Below, piece by piece: positions 58,294-64,000 of a stretch of 64,000 bases of DNA (position 1 is the stretch's first letter; each line of letters starts with the position of its first letter). The stretch spans positions 124,001 through 188,000 of the forward strand of contig NZ_JADNYL010000003.1 of the NCBI RefSeq assembly GCF_017168195.1. Reading direction: 5' to 3'. Both the position numbers and the translations under genes were made by a program. Source of the stretch: Thalassotalea sp. G2M2-11. Lineage in GTDB: Bacteria; Pseudomonadota; Gammaproteobacteria; Enterobacterales; Alteromonadaceae. The notes under the pieces are model-generated. The model was not told the origin of the DNA, ran no database searches, and was given only the letters and a program-made list of their open reading frames with translations.

Positions 58294-59692
58294 GTTTTTC
58301 CATCCTTCGGTATAGCGCTGCGCGAGTTAGTCCAAGCTCTTTTGCCGTATGACTAATGTTATAACGATGTTTTTTTAGCGCCAGTGCAATGGTGTTTTTT
58401 TCAATTTTTTCTAAATTGAGCTCAATGGGTAATTGAGCGCCATCGTGAGATAACTCAGCTGCTTTGTTGTTATTTTGTCCGAGCGTTGGGGCGGTTAACT
58501 GAAAGTCTTCAATCGTCAGTTGCTTAGTCTCTGATAAGATAATCGCTCTTTCGATGGCGTGGCGTAACGCTCGAATATTCCCCCGCCATTCTTGCTGCTC
58601 TAGTGCGGTCAGCACATCGTCTGAAACCAATAGTTCGGGTTTGTGATATTTTTTCTGATAGAGGGCAATAAAATACTGTGCGATCGGAATGATATCTTGT
58701 CGCCGCTCTCTAAGCGGAGGTAATAAAATTTCCACGGTGTTAAGTCTAAATAATAAATCTTGACGAAAGATACTCTCATCTTGTAATTGTGCTTTGCTTA
58801 AGTTGGTTGCACAAATGACGCGTACATCAAATGGGGTTGCTGTATTGGCGCCTAAAGGGGTAACTTCTCGTTGCGCTAACACTGTGAGTAATTTAGCTTG
58901 TAAATGCAGGGGTAAATTACCTATTTCATCAAGAAAAAGCGTACCGCCATTCGCCGCCTGTAATCGTCCGATACGATCTTGATGAGCGCCAGTAAAAGCG
59001 CCTTTTTTATGACCAAATAATTCACTTTCGAATAAGGTTTCTGACACCGCCCCTAAATCAACCGACATAAATATATGGTCACGACGCAGACTTTGCTGGT
59101 GAAGCTCACGGGCTACTAGTTCTTTACCTGTGCCATTTTCACCTAAAATCAGTACATTTGCATCAGTGGGAGCACTGCGGGCAATGAGTCGACGTACCTC
59201 TTCTAATGAAGGAGAGTGACCTATCATCGGTTGCTGTGTTGATTGATTACTTGCTTGAACTAATACTTGATTCGTTTGCTTGAGTGCCTGTGCCTCAGAA
59301 CGGGTTCTCCCCAACTTTATTGCGGTAGATAGTGTGGCGATAACTTTTTCATTTTGCCAGGGTTTCGCGATAAAGTCGGTTGCACCTAATTTCATTGCTT
59401 CAACGGCAACATCAACACCGCCATGCGCAGTGATCATAATAATGATGCTGTCAGGTTTTATCGTCAGGATTTTTTTTAACCAGTAAAATCCTTGTTCACC
59501 TGAACTTTCTCCTGGGCCAAAATTCATATCCAGTAAAATAACATCAAATGACTGATTCGCTAATAAGCTGGGAATTTGCGCTGGCACATTACACACGCTC
59601 ACCTGAGTAAACCGTCTTTTAAGTAATAATTTCCCTGCGGTTAATATATCAAGATCATCATCAACGATAAGAATATTGCCTGCTTCTTTCAC
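58283..59692 (-). CDS. Sigma-54-dependent response regulator (NtrC family)
   Basis: 469 residues. Receiver with phospho-acceptor Asp55, central AAA+ domain with Walker A GENGTGK (184-190) and the sigma-54-contacting GAFTGA loop (231-236), C-terminal Fis-type HTH (HTAKELGLTRAALYRRMEKHGL). GTG start at 59692. Divergent from the ABC export operon, with tandem palindromes and a sigma-54-like promoter between them. It is the likely activator of that operon. Confidence 0.96.
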   Translation of the reverse strand: MKEAGNILIVDDDLDILTAGKLLLKRRFTQVSVCNVPAQIPSLLANQSFDVILLDMNFGPGESSGEQGFYWLKKILTIKPDSIIIMITAHGGVDVAVEAMKLGATDFIAKPWQNEKVIATLSTAIKLGRTRSEAQALKQTNQVLVQASNQSTQQPMIGHSPSLEEVRRLIARSAPTDANVLILGENGTGKELVARELHQQSLRRDHIFMSVDLGAVSETLFESELFGHKKGAFTGAHQDRIGRLQAANGGTLFLDEIGNLPLHLQAKLLTVLAQREVTPLGANTATPFDVRVICATNLSKAQLQDESIFRQDLLFRLNTVEILLPPLRERRQDIIPIAQYFIALYQKKYHKPELLVSDDVLTALEQQEWRGNIRALRHAIERAIILSETKQLTIEDFQLTAPTLGQNNNKAAELSHDGAQLPIELNLEKIEKNTIALALKKHRYNISHTAKELGLTRAALYRRMEKHGL

Positions 59693-59720
59693 GCTTTTTA
59701 CTCAACTAAACTCATTTCAA

Positions 59721-59761
59721 AGTGTTCAATATCGTACACTTAGTGTTCGTTAACGTACAGA
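59721..59761. promoter_or_regulatory. Tandem palindromic enhancer sites for the NtrC-type regulator
   Basis: Two 20-base imperfect palindromes, AGTGTTCAATATCGTACACT (59721-59740) and AGTGTTCGTTAACGTACAGA (59742-59761), identical at 15 of 20 positions and exactly 21 bp apart, two helical turns. Core TGT-N-C...G-N-ACA. Centred about 97 and 118 bp before the predicted sigma-54 start site, the usual place for bacterial enhancer sites. Confidence 0.75.
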
Positions 59762-59822
59762 AAATTTATCAATATGTGTGAATGAAATACTCAAAGTTTT
59801 TAAAAATCAATTGATTAACTCT

Positions 59823-59838
59823 TGGTGTGATTATTGTA
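59823..59838 (+). promoter_or_regulatory. Candidate sigma-54 (-24/-12) promoter of the ABC operon
   Basis: TGGTGTGATTATTGTA fits TGGYRYR-N4-TTGCW with a single change (GC to GT at -12). Start site would be near 59849, leaving a leader of about 34 bases to ATG 59883. Accompanied by tandem enhancer sites upstream. Confidence 0.6.
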
Positions 59839-59882
59839 TTAGACCTAGTAGTGATCATTTTACCGCGAATATAACAATTTTT

Positions 59883-61187
59883 ATGAAAGAGCATAATCAA
59901 TCATTATCTTCAACATCACCACCTAAAAGTACTGCGTCAGGCGCTGGCATGGATCGCAAGTTAACAGCCAGCACTAAACCGGTTAAAAAGTGGTTTATCG
60001 CTAGCATTGTTTTACTGGTTGTGCTGCTGATGGCTTATCGATTTATTAATCAACCTGTTGGTAAAGCCTTGGCTGTTGATAGCGAAAAAATTGTCATATC
60101 CACGGTCAGTCGGGGCGTTTTTGAAGATTTTATTCCGTTGAGAGGGCGGGTAACTCCAGCAAAAACTGTTTTTCTGGACGCGATTGAAGGCGGTCGTGTA
60201 GAACGCATTTTAGTTGAAGATGGAGCATCACTTAGCGCTGGGGATCTTATTGTTGAACTTTCCAATGCATCTTTGCAGCTCAATGTTCTGAGTAATGAAG
60301 CACGAGTTGCTGAGCAGTTAAATAATATGCGCTCAATTGAATTGAGTTTGGAGCAAAATCGCTTAGGTCATAAAAGTAATCTGGTGGATATTAAATACCA
60401 GATCAGCATGTTAACTCGTCAGTTATCGCGTGAACAAAGGTTAGTAAAATCTGGCGCTATCACTCAATCTAAGTATGACGATACGTTAGACACGTTAAAT
60501 TGGTATAAAAGCCGATTAGCTATCACGTTAGAAAGTCAGGCTTCAGATAGCAAAATGCAAGAAGCACAACTTGCTTTTTTAACATCGACAGCACAACGCC
60601 TTGAAAGTAATTTAGCAATTTCTCGCCAAAACCTTGAAAGCATGAATGTGAAAGCGCCAGTAAGTGGAAAACTTTCAGGTTTTAATGTGGAAGTTGGCCA
60701 AAGCATTGGACGGGGTGAACGTTTAGGACAAATAGATACACCGAATGATTATAAGGTGACCGCATTTATTGATGAGTTTTACTTGGGGCGGGTAGATATT
60801 GGCCAAAAAGCGATGTTTGAACACTATCCGTTAGTTATTAGTAAGATTTATCCGCAAGTACAAAATGGCCAGTTTGAGGTAGACCTTAAATTTGTTGGGT
60901 CGCAGCCGGCGGATATTCGGCGAGGTCAAACAGTGCAAACCAAATTAACCTTAGGTGATGCTAATGATGCCATGTTGATCCCAAATGGTGCTTTTTACCA
61001 AGATACGGGAGGCAACTGGATTTTTGTGGTCAGCCAAGATGGTAATGAAGCGGTGAAACGTTCGGTAAGACTTGGTCGCAGAAATAATCAATTTATCGAA
61101 GTGATAGAAGGGCTGGAAATTGGTGAACAAGTGGTAACAAGCCCTTACAGCAGCTATCAAGAGATGCAACGACTTAAATTGAATTAA
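59883..61187 (+). CDS. Periplasmic adaptor (HlyD/MacA-like) of ABC exporter
   Basis: 434 residues. Short cytoplasmic tail, one membrane segment (WFIASIVLLVVLLMAYRFI, about 38-56), lipoyl-like halves around PAKTVFLDAIEGGRVERILVEDGASLSAG and VKAPVSGKLSGFNVEVGQSI, a coiled-coil hairpin between them and a beta-barrel domain. Links an inner-membrane ABC exporter to the outer membrane. ATG 59883 is chosen because it follows the sigma-54-like promoter; ATG 59778 lies before it. Substrate unknown. Confidence 0.9.
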   Translation: MKEHNQSLSSTSPPKSTASGAGMDRKLTASTKPVKKWFIASIVLLVVLLMAYRFINQPVGKALAVDSEKIVISTVSRGVFEDFIPLRGRVTPAKTVFLDAIEGGRVERILVEDGASLSAGDLIVELSNASLQLNVLSNEARVAEQLNNMRSIELSLEQNRLGHKSNLVDIKYQISMLTRQLSREQRLVKSGAITQSKYDDTLDTLNWYKSRLAITLESQASDSKMQEAQLAFLTSTAQRLESNLAISRQNLESMNVKAPVSGKLSGFNVEVGQSIGRGERLGQIDTPNDYKVTAFIDEFYLGRVDIGQKAMFEHYPLVISKIYPQVQNGQFEVDLKFVGSQPADIRRGQTVQTKLTLGDANDAMLIPNGAFYQDTGGNWIFVVSQDGNEAVKRSVRLGRRNNQFIEVIEGLEIGEQVVTSPYSSYQEMQRLKLN

Positions 61188-61230
61188 TTCAAATTCGATT
61201 TATCAGCTATTTTATTCAAAGGAATACGAC

Positions 61231-61911
61231 ATGTTAAAGCTACATAATTTATCAAAAACATATCAAACAAATGATGTTGAAACGCTTGCGTTAAATAACG
61301 TCAATATTGAAATTAGCAAAGGGGAATTTGTTGCCATTATGGGGCCTTCAGGCTGTGGAAAGTCAACACTGCTTAATACCATTGGCATGTTAGATTCGCC
61401 AACCAGTGGTCAGTACTTGTTTGATGGTGAAGATATATCGGGTTATAGCGAAGCTCAACTGTCGGTGCTCCGTAAAAAGAATATAGGGTTTATTTTTCAA
61501 AACTTTAACTTAATTGATGAATTAACAGTAGCAGAAAACATTGAACTAGCCTTGCTCTATCACAACATTCCCGCCAGTGTTCGTCAACAGCGTGTGGCAA
61601 AAGTGATGGATAAAGTGGGAATTGCACATCGCGCAAAACACATGCCTAGTCAATTATCTGGTGGGCAACAACAGCGAGTGGCTGTGGCCCGTGCCGTGGT
61701 CGGCGATCAGTCAATGATCCTAGCGGATGAGCCTACGGGAAATTTAGACAGTGCACACGGTCAGGAAGTGATGGAAATGTTGCAGGCACTGAATAATGAA
61801 GGTACTACCATTGTGATGGTAACTCATAGTCCTGCTCATGCAGATTATGCAAAACGGGTTATTAATCTGTTTGATGGTCAAGTTGTGACCGAAAATGTGC
61901 GTGCGGCTTAA
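61231..61911 (+). CDS. ABC transporter ATP-binding protein (MacB/LolD type)
   Basis: 226 residues. Walker A GPSGCGKSTLL, Q-loop region FIFQNFNLIDELTV, signature LSGGQQQRVAVARA, Walker B MILADEPTGNLDS and H-loop VTHSPAHADY. The LolD/MacB subgroup partners FtsX-like permeases in mechanotransmission or export. AAGGAA before ATG 61231; 43 bp after the adaptor gene. Confidence 0.96.
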   Translation: MLKLHNLSKTYQTNDVETLALNNVNIEISKGEFVAIMGPSGCGKSTLLNTIGMLDSPTSGQYLFDGEDISGYSEAQLSVLRKKNIGFIFQNFNLIDELTVAENIELALLYHNIPASVRQQRVAKVMDKVGIAHRAKHMPSQLSGGQQQRVAVARAVVGDQSMILADEPTGNLDSAHGQEVMEMLQALNNEGTTIVMVTHSPAHADYAKRVINLFDGQVVTENVRAA

Positions 61912-61938
61912 GGTAAGCGATAGCAATAAGGATTTCTG

Positions 61939-64000
61939 ATGTTTAAGAATTATTTTATTACCGCGTGGCGAAATATTATTAAGAACGGTAAGTTCTCGGC
62001 GCTTAATATTTTTGGCTTAGCGATCGGCTTAATGAGTTGTATTTTGATCCTGTTGTTTGTGCGAGATGAAACAGGTTATGACACTTGGTTAAAAGACAGT
62101 GACCGCCTGGTTCGTATGCACAGCTTATATACTATGCCAGGGCGTGAGCCATTTTATAGTGTCCGTTCAGCAGGGCGCATGATGGAAACTATTAGAGATT
62201 TTGCGAGTAATGAGATTGAAACAGGCGTGCGTTTGATCCAATTTGGTGTGACCGTACGTCAAAATGACGATGCCTTTGCTGAACGTGCCACTATTGCAGA
62301 TGGCAGTTTATTTGACGTGTTAGATTTGCCCTTCAAACATGGTTCCAGTGCCAGTTCTTTTCAAAAGCCAATGGACTTTTTGATCTCTGAGAAACTCGCA
62401 TTGAAATATTTTGGTAAAACAGATGTTATCGGAGAAACGTTAACCATTTGTTGTGCAACCGATGCGCCAAGTGATGTAGTGATCACAGGGGTATTAGCTG
62501 ATTTACCGGACAATAGCCATTTAAATACTAATATGGTGCTGTATTTACAGCCCGCTATTTTTGGTGAAAACAGTGGCGTGTTGCATTCTTGGACCAATCT
62601 GAATGTCTATACTTATTTTAAATTAACGCCTAATACCAGCATTGAGGATGCGCAGCAGAGAATTGACTACTGGATGAACAATGAAAGTCCGTTAGTTGAT
62701 ATGCTAAAACAATTTCTTGGTGAAAAAATGGCACACAGCAAAGTCACCGAGTTTGCAAAACAACGCTTGATGGCGGTGCCCGATCTTCATTTACATGCGA
62801 AAAAACATGCAGGTAACCAAGGAGACTTAACCCCAATGGGGGATATCGATATGATCAATACCTTCATTGTGGTTGCTATGTTGGTGTTAATCATTGCTTG
62901 TATTAATTTTATTAACTTATCTACAGCGAAAGCGAGTAAACGAGCAAAAGAAGTGGCAATGCGAAAGGTATTAGGGGCTTCTCGGGCGCAGGTCGCGACT
63001 CAGTTTTTGATTGAAGCGGTATCTATTGTCTTGATTGCATTATTATTTGCTTTAGTCGCGGTTGAATTAATTTTGCCGATGTATAATGACGTATTAGGAA
63101 AAAGCCTAACATTGAATTTATTTTCGACCCCTGATCTGTTGTTAATCGTTTTAGCATTAGCCCTGTTTGTTGGCATGGTGGCAGGTATTTACCCCGCTTT
63201 ATATCTTTCTCGATTTTTACCCGGCCATATTTTAACAGCGAGTAAAAGTGGAGAATCTGGACGATCCAGCAAATTGCGCAATGGGCTAGTGGTATTTCAG
63301 TTTTCAGCATCGATCGTGTTAGTGATTGCTACGTTGGTGGTCTATGGTCAAACCAAGTTTGCCAACAATATCGATGTTGGTTATCAAAGTGATAATAAAT
63401 TAATTTTGGATATCTCCACAGCCAGAGATAGTTTAGCGAGCTTGAAGCAAGAGTTGCTTAACTTGCCCGAGATAACCTCGGTAGTTTTTTCTTCAGAAGC
63501 CCCTAGCCAAGATAGAGAAAATAATGATCAGTTTAAATTATTAGAGCCTCATGCCGATGGCAGTGCTAATGAAGCACAAGTGATAAATTATCTTGATGTT
63601 GGCTATGGTTTTTTTGAAGCTTATCAGGTCAAAGCACTCGCTGGTCGTTTATTTGATCGTGAGTTTGGCGCTGATACATATGTCAACGTTCCTGAAGGGG
63701 ACAATGCTGTTGGCAAGGCGAGTGCGATTATTAATCAGTCTGCGCTTACACGCTTAGGGTTTAAATCCCCCGAACAAGCCATTGGCAAAACACTTGCTTT
63801 TAGAAAGCATCATTTAACTATTGTTGGTGTGATACCTGATTTGTATTTTCGCTCGATCAAATTTGGTATCAGGCCTAGCGTATATAAGCTAACGCCATCG
63901 CGTTTTAATGTTGCAAACTTAAGCTTTAGCAGCAGTGACCCCTCGGCTTTATTGTCAAAAGTTGAATCAGTTTGGAAGAATAATGTCCCACTAGAGCCTA
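61939..64000 (+). CDS. FtsX/MacB-like ABC permease (3' partial)
   Basis: 687 codons visible, running off the right edge. N-terminal ITAWRNIIKNGKFSALNIFGLAIGL membrane segment, a large periplasmic domain, then three closely spaced membrane segments beginning around FIVVAMLVLIIACINFINL, with KRAKEVAMRKVLGASRAQV (FtsX signature), followed by a second NGLVVFQFSASIVLVIATLVV segment and periplasmic domain. This is the long eight-TM FtsX-type layout. AAGGA precedes ATG 61939. It completes the adaptor-ATPase-permease set. Confidence 0.93.
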   Translation, partial: MFKNYFITAWRNIIKNGKFSALNIFGLAIGLMSCILILLFVRDETGYDTWLKDSDRLVRMHSLYTMPGREPFYSVRSAGRMMETIRDFASNEIETGVRLIQFGVTVRQNDDAFAERATIADGSLFDVLDLPFKHGSSASSFQKPMDFLISEKLALKYFGKTDVIGETLTICCATDAPSDVVITGVLADLPDNSHLNTNMVLYLQPAIFGENSGVLHSWTNLNVYTYFKLTPNTSIEDAQQRIDYWMNNESPLVDMLKQFLGEKMAHSKVTEFAKQRLMAVPDLHLHAKKHAGNQGDLTPMGDIDMINTFIVVAMLVLIIACINFINLSTAKASKRAKEVAMRKVLGASRAQVATQFLIEAVSIVLIALLFALVAVELILPMYNDVLGKSLTLNLFSTPDLLLIVLALALFVGMVAGIYPALYLSRFLPGHILTASKSGESGRSSKLRNGLVVFQFSASIVLVIATLVVYGQTKFANNIDVGYQSDNKLILDISTARDSLASLKQELLNLPEITSVVFSSEAPSQDRENNDQFKLLEPHADGSANEAQVINYLDVGYGFFEAYQVKALAGRLFDREFGADTYVNVPEGDNAVGKASAIINQSALTRLGFKSPEQAIGKTLAFRKHHLTIVGVIPDLYFRSIKFGIRPSVYKLTPSRFNVANLSFSSSDPSALLSKVESVWKNNVPLEP

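Noticed and set aside
59778..59882. ATG 59778 as the start of the adaptor gene
   Set aside because: It precedes the sigma-54-like promoter and adds an unrelated Cys-rich N-terminus; ATG 59883 gives the usual short tail before the membrane segment.

Overview
The window is a 64 kb stretch of chromosomal core genome from an AT-rich gammaproteobacterium. Gene content and order (HtpG-Adk, a complete E. coli-type his operon with a HisL leader, yoaA-tsaB-slp-fadD, purL/mltF/tadA, yggS-proC-yggT, pilT-pilU, rsmE-gshB-yqgE-ruvX) and several small hypothetical genes of marine type point to Alteromonadales, probably Colwelliaceae (Colwellia/Thalassotalea-like). That assignment is inference from style and synteny. 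I found no rRNA, tRNA, insertion sequence, prophage or CRISPR array.

Layout. 1-1861: a cupredoxin-like protein, an FTR1-like permease without recognisable REXXE motifs, and a putative outer-membrane barrel, overlapping as one operon. 1907-5368: htpG behind a near-perfect heat-shock promoter, then adk and a MAPEG membrane protein. 5383-7234: three minus-strand accessory genes (ElaA-like acetyltransferase, unknown, orphan periplasmic binding protein). 7334-14813: hisL-GDCBHAFIE on the minus strand, with a six-His leader peptide and an attenuator. 15029-22711: a small unknown, yoaA, tsaB, two lineage-type genes, slp, an alpha/beta hydrolase and fadD. 22793-29309: yciK, a VolA-like surface lipase, sohB, tpm, a START-like protein and an FAH-family hydrolase. 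29405-33876: FapA (DUF342) with a small partner, cinA and a DUF4097 protein. 34001-38983: an unknown, a DapA of plant-like sequence type, a pseudouridine synthase, an RraB-like protein, a tiny zinc-ribbon protein, an iodotyrosine-deiodinase-like flavoprotein and UspE. 39063-52853: purL, mltF, a GNAT gene that seems to start at ATT, tadA, hemW, rdgB, DUF4426, yggT, proC, yggS, pilT and pilU. 52918-56929: ruvX, yqgE, gshB, rsmE and trhO. 56941-64000: a sensor kinase and sigma-54 activator divergent from a three-gene ABC export operon that runs off the right edge.

How the genes work together. The his genes form a full histidine pathway under leader-peptide attenuation. fadD and the lipase could form a lipid-scavenging route, and both have candidate fatty-acid-regulator sites upstream. 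The most system-like locus is at the right end: an NtrC-type activator and kinase divergent from adaptor-ATPase-permease genes. The shared intergenic region holds two tandem palindromes exactly 21 bp apart and a -24/-12-like promoter, which suggests a self-contained envelope-stress or export circuit. Other notable points are the deiodinase-type Glu/Tyr/Lys triad, the plant-like DapA, the probable ATT start, and an orphan terminator with a structured leader before trhO.
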